Shown here: one piece after another, positions 24,822-33,511 of the stretch
Numbering within the stretch: the first letter of the stretch is position 1
Layout of the letters: each line of letters starts with the position of its first letter
Origin: PFJX01 sp964393825
GTDB lineage: Bacteria > Pseudomonadota > Gammaproteobacteria > Burkholderiales > Thiobacillaceae
Assembly (NCBI GenBank): GCA_964393825.1
Contig: CAYMUY010000023.1
Span: 1 to 64,000 of the forward strand
Reading direction: 5' to 3'
Length of the DNA: 64,000 bases
Translations under genes and position numbers: made by a program
Notes under the pieces: generated by a model
Databases searched by the model: none
Told to the model about the DNA's origin: nothing
The model's input: the letters and a program-made list of their open reading frames with translations, nothing else

Positions 24822-25903
24822 CCCACCCCGAAAGCAGCCATCCCGCCCGCTGGTGGCATGCCCTCGATGACGGCCGCATCCAGTGCGACCTCTGCCCGCG
24901 CGACTGCAGGCTGCATGAAGGCCAGCGCGGTGCCTGCTTCGTGCGCAAGATGGAAGGCGGCGCCATGGTGCTCACCACCTATGGCCGCAGTTCCGGCTTC
25001 TGCGTCGATCCGATCGAGAAGAAGCCGCTCAACCATTTCTATCCCGGCACCTCCGTGCTGTCCTTCGGCACCGCCGGCTGCAACCTGGCGTGCAAGTTCT
25101 GCCAGAACTGGGACATCTCCAAATCGCGCGACATGGATCGCCTGATGGACGCCGCCAGCCCCGGCAAGATTGCCCAGGTGGCGCAACGCATGGGCTGCAA
25201 GAGCGTGGCCTACACCTACAACGACCCGGTGATCTTTGCCGAATACGCCCTCGACACGGCGGATGCCTGCCATGCCCTGGGTATCCAGAGCGTGGCGGTC
25301 ACCGCGGGCTACCTCCACCATGAAGCGGCGGTGGCGTTCTACGCCAGGATGGATGCCGCCAACGTCGACCTGAAAGCCTTTTCCGAGACGTTCTACGTCC
25401 AGCAATGCGGTGGCCACCTGCAAGCGGTACTGGACGGCCTGATCTACCTGAAACGGGAAACCCGGGTCTGGTTCGAGATCACCACCCTGCTGATTCCCGG
25501 CCTCAACGATTCCGAAACGGAGCTTCGCCAACTCGCGGAATGGGTGGGCCGCGAACTCGGCCCCGACGTGCCGCTGCACTTCACCGCCTTCCATCCCGAC
25601 TGGAAACTCACCCACCTGCCGCCCACGCCTGCCGCCACCCTCACCCGCGCGCGGGAAATCGCCAGGCAAACCGGTCTGAACCACGTCTATACCGGCAATG
25701 TCCACGATGCCGATGGCGGCACCACCTGGTGCCCGGGTTGTCACGCACCGCTGATCGTGCGCGACTGGTACGAGTTCGATGACTACCGGCTCACCGCGGA
25801 TGGTCACTGCCCGCATTGCGGCACCGCCATCGCCGGTCGCTTCCAGGCCTTCGGAGCACCGTTCGGATCGCGGCGGGTGCCGGTGAACATGCGGCTGGCA
25901 TGA
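24818..25903 (+). CDS. amrS: AmmeMemoRadiSam system radical SAM enzyme
   Basis: A 361-residue radical S-adenosylmethionine enzyme. The cluster motif is CNLACKFCQNWD (Cys88, Cys92, Cys95). The N-terminal Cys-rich block QCDLCPRDCRLHEGQRGACFVR is typical of this subfamily, related to pyruvate-formate-lyase activases. A C-terminal CxxC pair set (WCPGCHAPLI, HCPHCGTAI) probably binds zinc. Partner of the two preceding genes; substrate unknown. Confidence 0.94.
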   Translation: MTHPESSHPARWWHALDDGRIQCDLCPRDCRLHEGQRGACFVRKMEGGAMVLTTYGRSSGFCVDPIEKKPLNHFYPGTSVLSFGTAGCNLACKFCQNWDISKSRDMDRLMDAASPGKIAQVAQRMGCKSVAYTYNDPVIFAEYALDTADACHALGIQSVAVTAGYLHHEAAVAFYARMDAANVDLKAFSETFYVQQCGGHLQAVLDGLIYLKRETRVWFEITTLLIPGLNDSETELRQLAEWVGRELGPDVPLHFTAFHPDWKLTHLPPTPAATLTRAREIARQTGLNHVYTGNVHDADGGTTWCPGCHAPLIVRDWYEFDDYRLTADGHCPHCGTAIAGRFQAFGAPFGSRRVPVNMRLA

Positions 25904-25974
25904 GCCCGATGGGAGATCGCATTCCGACAACCTGCTAGAGTGCGCCTTTCACACCACCCCCTCCCCGACCCCGC

Positions 25975-27891
25975 GTGCGTTTAACGATCACCCTGTCTTT
26001 GCTCCTGCTTGCCCTGCCCGCCCTGGCGTCCGTCGATGCCGACTTCCAGGCCGCGCGCACGGCCTACCAGAAGGGCAACATCGACCGTTTCCAGAAATAC
26101 GCCGGCAAGATTCCCGAGCAGTATCCGCTGTCGCCTTACCTGCGTTTCTGGCGCCTCAAGATCGATACTCCCGGCAATGCCGCATTGCAGCGCTTCATCG
26201 ACGACAACCCCGACACCCCCCTCTCCGACCGCCTGCGCAACGAACTGGCGCGGCAATTCGGCCGCGCGGAAGACTGGGCCGCGTTCCGGGCGCAATACCT
26301 GCTCGTCGCCCGCCCGGACCAGGAATTGCAATGCTACGAACTGCGCCGGCGCCTGGCCGCCGGCGACAAGGTGGAAGAACAGGGCCTGGCGCTGTGGCGC
26401 ACCCCGCGTGACCTGCCCTCCAGTTGCGACCCGCTGTTCACCAGTTTGGCCGAGCGTGGTGCGCTGACCCTCGACGACCGCCTGGCGCGGCTGCGGCTGG
26501 CCCTGGATACCGGCAACCTGAGGCTGGCGCGGGAAGTGAACGCGCGCCTGGCGCCCGACCAGGCCATGGCGGAGGACGCGTTGTCCCGGGCGCAGCGTGC
26601 CCCGGAGCGCTTCCTGGAAGACCCCGCGAACACGCCGGCACAGCGCGAAGCCGCGCTCTATGCGCTCACCCAGATTGCAAAGAATGACCCGGACGCCGCG
26701 GCCCGCATCTGGGAGACGCGGGCCGCGGGCTTCCCGGAGGCCGACCAGCGCTACGGCTGGGGCCAGATCGGCATGCACGCGGCGCGCCGCCACGAGCCCC
26801 GCGCCCTGGACTGGTTTGCGCGTGCCGGCAATACGGTCAGTGAAGCGCAGCTGCTCTGGAAGGTCCGCGTCAGCCTGCGCGCCGGCAAATGGATCGATGT
26901 CTACAACAGCATCATGGCGATGCCCGAGTCGACCCAGAACGAAGCGGTCTGGCGCTACTGGAAGGCGCGCGCGCTGAAAGCGCTGAACGCGCAATATCCC
27001 GCCAACCTGCTGTTCGCGAAACTCTCCCAGGAAATCAACTACTACGGCCTGCTCGCGGAAGAGGAACTGCCCGCCCGCCTGGAAGCGCGGCCAGCGGAGT
27101 ACAAGGTCAACGCCGACGACCTCAAGGCCGCCGAATCGCATGTCGGTCTCGCCCGCTCGCTCCTGCTCCGCCGTCTTGGCGACATGGGCAACGCCGTGGC
27201 GGAATGGGATTGGGCGCTGCGCGGCATGAACGACCGCCAGATCCTGGCGGCGGCGGAACTGGCCAGGCGCGCAGGCTGGTACGACCGCGCCATCATCACC
27301 GCCGACCGGACCCGCGGCGAGCACGATTTCGACCTGCGCTACATCGCGCCCTATCGCGACCTGGCCAGCGCCTATGCCCACGACAATGGCCTCGACGAGG
27401 CCTGGGTGTTCGGCCTGATGCGCCAGGAATCGCGCTTCGTCGACTATGCCCGTTCCGGGGTCGGGGCCACCGGCCTGATGCAGATCATGCCCGCCACCGC
27501 CAAGTGGATCGCCAATCAACTGGGGCTCGGCCGCAAGGCCCACGCCGGCGTGGGCAACCCGGAAACCAACATCCGCTTCGGCACCTTCTACCTGAAGCAC
27601 ATCTACGACTCGCTCGACCAGTCACCTGTCCTCGCCACCGCCGGCTACAACGCCGGTCCCGGCCGCGCCCGCCGTTGGCAGGCGGAAACCCCGCTGGAAG
27701 GCGCCATCTATGTGGAAAGCATCCCTTTCGGCGAAACCCGCGAGTACGTCAAAAGGGTGCTGACCAATGCCATGTTCTATCGCAACCGCTTCGGTGGCGA
27801 GGCGCGCAGCCTCAAGGATCGCCTGGGCACCATCCCGGCGCGGCCGCGCACGCAGGGTCCGCCGGAAGAGGATGCCGAGACGACATCATGA
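25975..27891 (+). CDS. slt: Soluble lytic murein transglycosylase (Slt family)
   Basis: A 638-residue periplasmic lytic transglycosylase. The GTG start at 25975 gives a compact signal peptide (MRLTITLSLLLLALPALASV). Residues ~25-430 form the alpha-superhelical U and L domains. The goose-lysozyme-like catalytic domain has Glu485 in MRQESRF, followed by GATGLMQIMPATAKW, the GNPETNIRFGTFYL block, and ATAGYNAGPGRARRW. Length and layout match E. coli Slt70. It cleaves the glycan strand, forming 1,6-anhydro ends. An Arg/Pro-rich tail follows the catalytic domain. Confidence 0.94.
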   Translation: MRLTITLSLLLLALPALASVDADFQAARTAYQKGNIDRFQKYAGKIPEQYPLSPYLRFWRLKIDTPGNAALQRFIDDNPDTPLSDRLRNELARQFGRAEDWAAFRAQYLLVARPDQELQCYELRRRLAAGDKVEEQGLALWRTPRDLPSSCDPLFTSLAERGALTLDDRLARLRLALDTGNLRLAREVNARLAPDQAMAEDALSRAQRAPERFLEDPANTPAQREAALYALTQIAKNDPDAAARIWETRAAGFPEADQRYGWGQIGMHAARRHEPRALDWFARAGNTVSEAQLLWKVRVSLRAGKWIDVYNSIMAMPESTQNEAVWRYWKARALKALNAQYPANLLFAKLSQEINYYGLLAEEELPARLEARPAEYKVNADDLKAAESHVGLARSLLLRRLGDMGNAVAEWDWALRGMNDRQILAAAELARRAGWYDRAIITADRTRGEHDFDLRYIAPYRDLASAYAHDNGLDEAWVFGLMRQESRFVDYARSGVGATGLMQIMPATAKWIANQLGLGRKAHAGVGNPETNIRFGTFYLKHIYDSLDQSPVLATAGYNAGPGRARRWQAETPLEGAIYVESIPFGETREYVKRVLTNAMFYRNRFGGEARSLKDRLGTIPARPRTQGPPEEDAETTS

Positions 27892-27949
27892 AGGCGTGCA
27901 ATACCTCGATCCTTGCGATCGCCCTCAACCCTCGCACAGGCACTGAACC

Positions 27950-28891
27950 ATGACCCTGCAAAACATCTGTGTACTTGGCGGCGGCGGCTTCGTCGGCTCG
28001 CATCTGGTTCCCCTTCTGGCCGCCAGCGGCCTGAGCGTGCGGGTGCCGACCCGGCGGCGGGAACGTTGCAAGCATCTGCTGGTGCTGCCCGGTGTCGAGG
28101 TGATCGAAAGCGGCATTCACGATCCCGCCAGGCTGTGCGAGTTGTTCGAGGGCATGGATGCCGTGATCAACCTGGTCGGCATTCTCCACGAACGCAGACC
28201 CGGAGACTTTCAGCGCGCGCATGTGGACCTGCCGCGCGAGGTGGTCGCCGCCTGCGCCGCCAGCGGCGTGCGCCGACTCCTGCACATGAGCGCGCTGGGC
28301 GCCGAGCCCGATTCGCGCAGCCGTTACCAGCAGACGAAAAGTGCAGGCGAGGCGCTGGTCCTGGCCGCGACGACCCTCGATGTCACGGTATTCCGGCCCT
28401 CGGTGATCTTCGGACCGGGCGACAGTTTTCTTAGCCTGTTCGCCGACCTGCTGCGCCTGGCGCCGGTGGTCCCCCTGGCCGGCGCCAGCGCCCGCTTCCA
28501 GCCGGTGTTCGTGGGCGACGTGGCGCGCGCCTTCGCCGACGCCCTGGGGAAGCGGGAAACGATCGGCCAGCGTCATGACCTGTGCGGCCCCGGCATCTAC
28601 ACCCTGGCCGAACTGGTGCGGCTCACCGCCACCAACCTGGGCCTGTCCCGCACCGTGCTGCCTCTGGGCGAGACCCTCTCCTACTGGCTCGCGCGGCTCA
28701 TGGAACTGAAGCCGGGAAGCAAGATCATGACCCGTGACAACCACTACGCCATGTTGAGCGACAACATCTGCGCGCGGGACTGCCCCCACCCCTTCGGCGC
28801 GCCGACGCCCCTGGAAAGCGTCATCGGCTACCTCAGCGAAGCCGGTCCGCGCCGCGGCTACATGACCTTTCGCACCCATGCCGGGCGCTGA
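27950..28891 (+). CDS. NDUFA9-like NAD(P)-binding epimerase/dehydratase family protein
   Basis: A 313-residue atypical short-chain dehydrogenase. It has the Rossmann motif CVLGGGGFVGSHL at the N-terminus, then INLVGIL and SRYQQTKSAGEALV, where the Tyr-x-x-x-Lys pair is retained. This subfamily resembles the complex I accessory subunit NDUFA9/39 kDa and is often annotated as complex I NDUFA9 subunit family protein; the bacterial substrate is unknown. It lies between slt and cca, a frequent betaproteobacterial neighbourhood. Confidence 0.88.
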   Translation: MTLQNICVLGGGGFVGSHLVPLLAASGLSVRVPTRRRERCKHLLVLPGVEVIESGIHDPARLCELFEGMDAVINLVGILHERRPGDFQRAHVDLPREVVAACAASGVRRLLHMSALGAEPDSRSRYQQTKSAGEALVLAATTLDVTVFRPSVIFGPGDSFLSLFADLLRLAPVVPLAGASARFQPVFVGDVARAFADALGKRETIGQRHDLCGPGIYTLAELVRLTATNLGLSRTVLPLGETLSYWLARLMELKPGSKIMTRDNHYAMLSDNICARDCPHPFGAPTPLESVIGYLSEAGPRRGYMTFRTHAGR

Positions 28892-28915
28892 ACCTCCAAG
28901 CGCCTGAGTCCGGCC

Positions 28916-30133
28916 ATGTCCCTCACCAGCTACGTCGTCGGCGGCGCCGTGCGCGACGGTCTGCTCGGTCGCCCGGTGCAGGATCGCGACCATGTCGTGG
29001 TCGGCGCGACCACCGAGGAGATGATCGCGCTCGGCTTCCGCCCGGTCGGCAAGGATTTCCCGGTTTTTCTGCACCCCGACAGCAACGAGGAATACGCGCT
29101 CGCCCGCACCGAGCGGAAAACCGCGCGCGGCTACAAGGGCTTCGTGGTCCACGCGGCGCCGGAGGTCACCCTGGAGCAGGACCTGCTGCGGCGTGACCTC
29201 ACCATCAACGCCATGGCGCTGGCCGAGGACGGCAGCCTGATCGACCCCCACGGCGGCCGCGCCGACCTGGAGGCGCGGGTGTTCCGCCACGTCTCCGACG
29301 CCTTCGCCGAGGACCCGGTGCGCATCCTGCGGCTGGCGCGCTTCGCCGCCCGCTTCCCGGACTTCAGCGTGGCGCCGGAAACGCTCGCATTGATGCGGGC
29401 GATGGTCGCGGCCGGTGAGGTGGATGCCCTGGTGGCGGAGCGGGTCTGGCAGGAACTGGCGCGCGGACTGATGGCCGACGCCCCCTCCAGGATGTTTCGG
29501 GTACTGCGCGATTGCGGTGCCCTGGCCCGCCTGTTGCCCGAGATCGATGTGCTCTTCGGCGTGCCGCAGCCGCCCCAGCATCATCCCGAGATCGACACCG
29601 GCGAGCACGTCATGCGGGTGATCGACGAGGCCGCGCGGCAGGGGCTCAACCTGCCGGCGCGGGTGGCGGCCTTGCTGCACGACCTCGGCAAGGGCACCAC
29701 GCCCGCCGAATTCTGGCCGAAACACCACGGCCATGAAGGCCGCGGCGTCGCCCTGGTCAAGGTGGTCTGCGAGCGCTTGCGCGCCCCGCTCGAGTGTCGC
29801 GACCTAGCCGTCATCGTCGCCCGCGATCATGGCAACGTCCACCGTGCCCTGGAACTGCGGCCTGCCACCCTGCTGGAACTTCTGGAACGCCTGGATGCCC
29901 TGCGCCGTCCGGAACGGTTCGAGGATTGCCTGGCCGCCTGCGCCGCCGATTTTCACGGCCGCGAGGGCTATCGGGATCGCCCCTATCCACAGGCGGATCG
30001 TCTGCGCGAGGCCCTCGCGGCGGCGCGCGAGGTCGATGCCGGCGGCATCGCGCGCGAGGTGGCGCCCAGCGCCATCCCGGCGGCCATCCGCCAGGCCAGG
30101 ATCAACGCGATCAGCGCGGCGATGAAGTCATGA
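28916..30133 (+). CDS. cca: Multifunctional CCA-adding tRNA nucleotidyltransferase
   Basis: A 405-residue enzyme that builds or repairs the CCA end of tRNAs. The N-terminal head carries YVVGGAVRDGLLGRPVQDRDHVVVGAT, then ARTERKTARGYKGF and LRRDLTINAMAL. The HD domain HPEIDTGEHVMR with LLHDLGKG provides the phosphatase/phosphodiesterase activity known for E. coli-type Cca. The ATGA stop overlap couples it to the Crp-family gene. Confidence 0.96.
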   Translation: MSLTSYVVGGAVRDGLLGRPVQDRDHVVVGATTEEMIALGFRPVGKDFPVFLHPDSNEEYALARTERKTARGYKGFVVHAAPEVTLEQDLLRRDLTINAMALAEDGSLIDPHGGRADLEARVFRHVSDAFAEDPVRILRLARFAARFPDFSVAPETLALMRAMVAAGEVDALVAERVWQELARGLMADAPSRMFRVLRDCGALARLLPEIDVLFGVPQPPQHHPEIDTGEHVMRVIDEAARQGLNLPARVAALLHDLGKGTTPAEFWPKHHGHEGRGVALVKVVCERLRAPLECRDLAVIVARDHGNVHRALELRPATLLELLERLDALRRPERFEDCLAACAADFHGREGYRDRPYPQADRLREALAAAREVDAGGIAREVAPSAIPAAIRQARINAISAAMKS

Positions 30134-30783
30134 AGCCGGAAATGACCGCGCTGTTTCCCGTACTGGCGACCCTGCCCGAACTCCTGGCAGGCGAGATCGA
30201 GCGCCAGGCCATGGCGATGAAGGTCCCCGCGGGCACGCTCCTGTTCGATGCCGGCATGGCCTGCCAGGCGCTGCCGCTGGTTCTGGAGGGGCGCATCAAG
30301 GTCAGCAAGCGCGCCGAGAATGGCCGCGAGATCCGGCTCTACAGTGTGCGGCCTGGCGAACTTTGCATCGTCACCATCAGTTGCCTGCTCGGCGGCGACC
30401 CCTATCCCGCCAGCGGCATCGCGGAAACGCCCATTTCCGCGCTGGCGCTGCCGCGCCCGCTGATCCTGCGCCTGGTGGCGGAGCATCCGCCGTTTCGGGA
30501 AATGGTTTTCAGGCTGTTTGCCGACCGGATGACCGGCCTCATGCACCTGGTCGAGGAAGTCGCCTTCCACAAGCTTGATCAGCGCCTGTCGGCCTGGCTA
30601 CTGGAACGCGGTCCGCTGATCACGGTTTCCCATCAGGCGGTGGCGGATGAACTGGGCAGTGTCCGTGAAATCGTCTCTCGCCTGCTGAAGCAGTTCGAGG
30701 AGGAAGGCAGTGTGCGACTGGGTCGCGAGCGCATCGAGGTGCTGAATCCGGCCCCCCTCCAAAAAAGGGGGGCCGGGGCCTGA
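30130..30783 (+). CDS. Crp/Fnr-family transcriptional regulator
   Basis: A 217-residue regulator with an N-terminal cyclic-nucleotide-binding fold (about residues 20-130; GRIKVSKRAENGREIRLYSVRPGE). A dimerisation helix and C-terminal winged HTH follow (ISHQAV-type VSHQAVADELGSVREIVSRLLKQFE). The Fnr [4Fe-4S] cysteines are absent; only two Cys (in LCIVTISC) occur in the sensor domain. The cAMP-phosphate Arg-Ser motif is also not evident. The signal is therefore unknown. The last codons are written by a strong hairpin (30748-30776). Confidence 0.87.
   Translation: MKPEMTALFPVLATLPELLAGEIERQAMAMKVPAGTLLFDAGMACQALPLVLEGRIKVSKRAENGREIRLYSVRPGELCIVTISCLLGGDPYPASGIAETPISALALPRPLILRLVAEHPPFREMVFRLFADRMTGLMHLVEEVAFHKLDQRLSAWLLERGPLITVSHQAVADELGSVREIVSRLLKQFEEEGSVRLGRERIEVLNPAPLQKRGAGA
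30748..30776. terminator. Hairpin between convergent genes, inside the end of the Crp-family gene
   Basis: CCGGCCCCCCT (30748-30758) pairs perfectly with AGGGGGGCCGG (30766-30776) around CCAAAAA. It is embedded in the last ten codons of the Crp-family gene and lies next to the convergent PAS-LuxR gene. It likely stops transcription from one or both sides, though it lacks a T-tract; a GC-rich palindromic repeat is the alternative. Confidence 0.6.
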
Positions 30784-31491
30784 TCAGGCATCGGTAGCGA
30801 TCAGTCCGGTGCGGATGGCGTAGCGGGTCAGGCCGGCCACATCATGGATGTTGAGCCGCTGCATGAGTTGGGCGCGATGGCTTTCCACCGTTTTCACACT
30901 GACATGCAACTGCGTGGCGATTTCCCGAGTCGCGAAACCGCGTGCGATGAGATGCAGGATTTCACGCTGGCGCGGGGTCAGGCGGTCATCCTGGTGCGAT
31001 CGCGCGCCGGATTCTTCGGTATGCAGGAAATCCTCCACGAGGGTGACCGCCTCGCGCAGACTGCCAAGCAGGGAACGATGCTTCTGCCTGGCCTGATGCA
31101 TCGATTCCAGAGCCTGTTTCTGGGCGCTGACATCCACACAATGGCCGACGAAACCGATGCAGTTGCCCTTCTCCGATATCAGCGGCGCCGCGCTTTTCAA
31201 CAGCCAGCGGTAGCGGCCGTCGCGTCGCCGCAGGCGACACTCCATGGAAAAAGGTTTCGACGTGCGAGCCGCTTCAGCCACCTGGACTCGCCAGGCGGGG
31301 CCATCTTCAGGATGCATCGCGGACAACCAGCCTTCCCCCAGGGATTCGTCCAGCTTGCGACCGGAAAACTCAAGCCAGGCATGGTTGACATGGCGGCAGT
31401 TCCCGTTCAAATCGGAATACCAGATCATCGCCGGCACCCAATCGAGGGCCTTTTTCATATCGGGGGTAATGTCTTCGCCTAACGTGTCCAT
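30784..31491 (-). CDS. PAS-domain LuxR-type transcriptional regulator
   Basis: A 235-residue regulator. The PAS fold (about residues 10-130) contains PAMIWYSDLNGNCRHVNHAWLEF and ends in GHCVDVSAQKQA. The NarL/FixJ-type HTH (about 168-230) is LTPRQREILHLIARGFATREIATQLHVSVKTVESHRAQLMQRL. There is no receiver domain, so it senses directly through PAS. An AT-rich upstream region (31503-31590) is a likely promoter or target site. It is alone on this strand. Confidence 0.9.
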   Translation of the reverse strand: MDTLGEDITPDMKKALDWVPAMIWYSDLNGNCRHVNHAWLEFSGRKLDESLGEGWLSAMHPEDGPAWRVQVAEAARTSKPFSMECRLRRRDGRYRWLLKSAAPLISEKGNCIGFVGHCVDVSAQKQALESMHQARQKHRSLLGSLREAVTLVEDFLHTEESGARSHQDDRLTPRQREILHLIARGFATREIATQLHVSVKTVESHRAQLMQRLNIHDVAGLTRYAIRTGLIATDA

Positions 31492-31731
31492 GACCTGACT
31501 CCTGCCAATCCAGCAATAATTTGAATTCTAGAGTTATCCCTACTACTTTCGCAGTATACCCAAACAATTAGTGCATCGCACCAACAGGATGAAGACCACG
31601 ACGCGATCATGCCCTGGCTGGCCCTATCAGCCATGTAACCTAAGTCACTGAAGGCCCGGATACCCATCGCGTACGCTGGGGTCACTCCCGAACGGAGCAT
31701 TCATCTTGTTTATCTTGATTGGAGGTTGGAC

Positions 31732-31917
31732 ATGAAAGCGAATGTTGGCGGTATCGACCGCATCCTGCGTATCGTCGTGGGTCTGGCACTGGTAGCCTGG
31801 GCCGTGCTGGGGGGCCCGGTTTGGGCATGGATCGGCGTGGTGCCCCTGGCCACCGGCCTGTTCAAGTTCTGCCCGTTCTACCCGCTGCTCGGCATGAATT
31901 CCTGTCCCAGGGAGTAA
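31732..31917 (+). CDS. DUF2892 small membrane protein
   Basis: A 61-residue protein with two membrane segments around RILRIVVGLALVAWAVLG and WIGVVPLATGLFKFCPFYPLLG. The pattern N-x-G-x-x-D-R-x-x-R and CP-x-YP-x-x-G-x-x-[ST]C is the DUF2892/YgaP-like inner membrane signature. The family is often linked to rhodanese and sulfur metabolism but has no certain function. GGAGG at 31721-31725 fixes the ATG at 31732. Confidence 0.88.
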   Translation: MKANVGGIDRILRIVVGLALVAWAVLGGPVWAWIGVVPLATGLFKFCPFYPLLGMNSCPRE

Positions 31918-31931
31918 ATCGCCCCGGCACC

Positions 31932-31965
31932 ATGAACAACGCCCCTGGAATGGGGCGTTGTTCAT
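31932..31965 (+). terminator. Hairpin terminator after the DUF2892 gene
   Basis: A perfect 14-bp stem ATGAACAACGCCCC / GGGGCGTTGTTCAT encloses a 6-base loop, 14 bp after the stop. The downstream tract (TTCC) is weak in T, so it may act as a terminator or mRNA stabiliser. Confidence 0.6.
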
Positions 31966-32088
31966 TTCCGGGTCGGGAGGACAAACACGATCATTCTCAG
32001 CCGCCGGAAAAGTCTGATCGAAGGCGACACCGCAATGTCCGGGCGGCCGCACGAGTTCGATTGATGGGTCAGTCAGGCATCCGTGTGC

Positions 32089-33363
32089 TCAGAATGGCCA
32101 GCTCCAGCCACTGCCAGCCTTCTTCTCTTCCTTCTTTTCCTCTTTTTTCTCGGCGGCCTTGCTGGCCTTCGCCGCCGGCGCGGCGGCCGGTGCCGCGGCG
32201 GGCGCGCTGGCCACCGGCTGCGGCGCCGCGACGGTCTGTTCCACTTTCGCGAGGTTGCCCCAGCGTGACTGGCTCAGGGGATTGTTCCCGCCCAGACCGA
32301 CATGCGTCACCGCCGCCGCGTGGCGCAGCAAGATCAGCGCGGATGAGCGATCTCCCCTGGCATGCAGCAGGATGCCGAGATTGCTGGCTGCTTCCGCCGT
32401 GGCCAGGTGATTCGCGCCCAGCACCTTTTCCCGTATGGCCAGCGCCCGCCGAAATGCCTGCTCGGCAACATCGAGCTGATTCAACTGCATGGCATTGACC
32501 CCCAACTCGTTGAGCACCACCGCGACGGAGACATGCTCCGGTCCCAGGGCGCGTTCACGCAAGATCAGGGCACGACGCCAGAGCGCGTCGGCCTCGCGCG
32601 GGTTCTTGCGGGCCGAGGCGACCCGGGCGAGCCCCTCGACGACTTCGGTCAACGCGGGGTCATCCTTGCCCAGGGCCGCCTCAAGGGCGAGCAACGCTTT
32701 TTCATAGTACGGCGCCGCCGCCTCCAGACCCCGGGCGGCCTGCACCGCAACCGCCAGGTTCTGGTAGGCGCGACCGACATCGGCGTGACGCGTGCCGAAC
32801 AGCCTTTCGCGGATCTGCGCGCAACGCTGGAAATAGCCTTCCGCCTTGGCCGGGTTGCCGGCGATGACCGCCGCGATCCCCAGGGTGTTCAGGGAATCGG
32901 CCGCCTCGCGGCTTTGCTCGCCAAAACTCTTCTCGCGGTTCTCCAGGGCGCGGGCGAGCAGAACTTCCGCTTCCGGATATTTCTTCTGCTTCAACAGCGC
33001 ATTGCCGATCTTTTCGTAGGACACCGCAGTCTCGCCGGCGTATTTGCCAAAGGCGCGTTCGCGCACGGAAATGCCGCGCCGATAGGATTCCTCCGCCTCC
33101 GCCAGCTTGCCCTGGGCAAGCTGCAGGTCACCCAGGTTGTCATACGCCTGCGCCCGCTGCTCCGGATCATTCCTCTGACGGCCACCGGCCTCTTCCACGG
33201 CCGCGGCGCACTCGCGCTCGGCCACGGCGACATCCGTTCCTTTCAGGGCCGCCTGGCATTCCGCGTTGAGGGCGGAAAGATTCGCGCCCTGAGCGGTTCC
33301 GATGACAAGCGATAGCGAGAGCACGGCAGCGGTCGCCGCAACAGTCTTCATGGGATGAAACAT
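32089..33363 (-). CDS. Secreted tetratricopeptide-repeat protein
   Basis: A 424-residue protein. GGAG precedes the chosen ATG at 33363 and a signal peptide follows (MKTVAATAAVLSLSLVIGTAQGA). Residues ~70-385 form seven or eight TPR units of the kinesin-light-chain type (42-residue period: AYDNLGDLQLAQGKLAEAEESYRRG, VSYEKIGNALLKQKKYPEAE, SLNTLGIAAVIAGNPAKAEGYF, AYQNLAVAVQ...). The C-terminus is a low-complexity Ala/Pro then Lys/Glu tail ending GSGWSWPF. Probably a periplasmic protein-protein adaptor. The partner is not evident; the neighbouring signalling genes are transcribed from their own starts. Confidence 0.82.
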   Translation of the reverse strand: MFHPMKTVAATAAVLSLSLVIGTAQGANLSALNAECQAALKGTDVAVAERECAAAVEEAGGRQRNDPEQRAQAYDNLGDLQLAQGKLAEAEESYRRGISVRERAFGKYAGETAVSYEKIGNALLKQKKYPEAEVLLARALENREKSFGEQSREAADSLNTLGIAAVIAGNPAKAEGYFQRCAQIRERLFGTRHADVGRAYQNLAVAVQAARGLEAAAPYYEKALLALEAALGKDDPALTEVVEGLARVASARKNPREADALWRRALILRERALGPEHVSVAVVLNELGVNAMQLNQLDVAEQAFRRALAIREKVLGANHLATAEAASNLGILLHARGDRSSALILLRHAAAVTHVGLGGNNPLSQSRWGNLAKVEQTVAAPQPVASAPAAAPAAAPAAKASKAAEKKEEKKEEKKAGSGWSWPF

Positions 33364-33511
33364 AAGCACTCCATATGGGGGCCATCCGATCGACGACCAT
33401 TTTTCAGAAAGGTGAGTTTGCCACAAGCGCCTTCTCCCCCGGGCTGGCTCGTGCGGCCATACGAGTGCACACGGATCCTTTAGTTCATGCCCGGCCGCAT
33501 GACCGTCAGGA

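Noticed and set aside
30130..30783. Oxygen sensor of the Fnr type
   Set aside because: The N-terminal cysteine cluster needed for the [4Fe-4S] sensor is absent.
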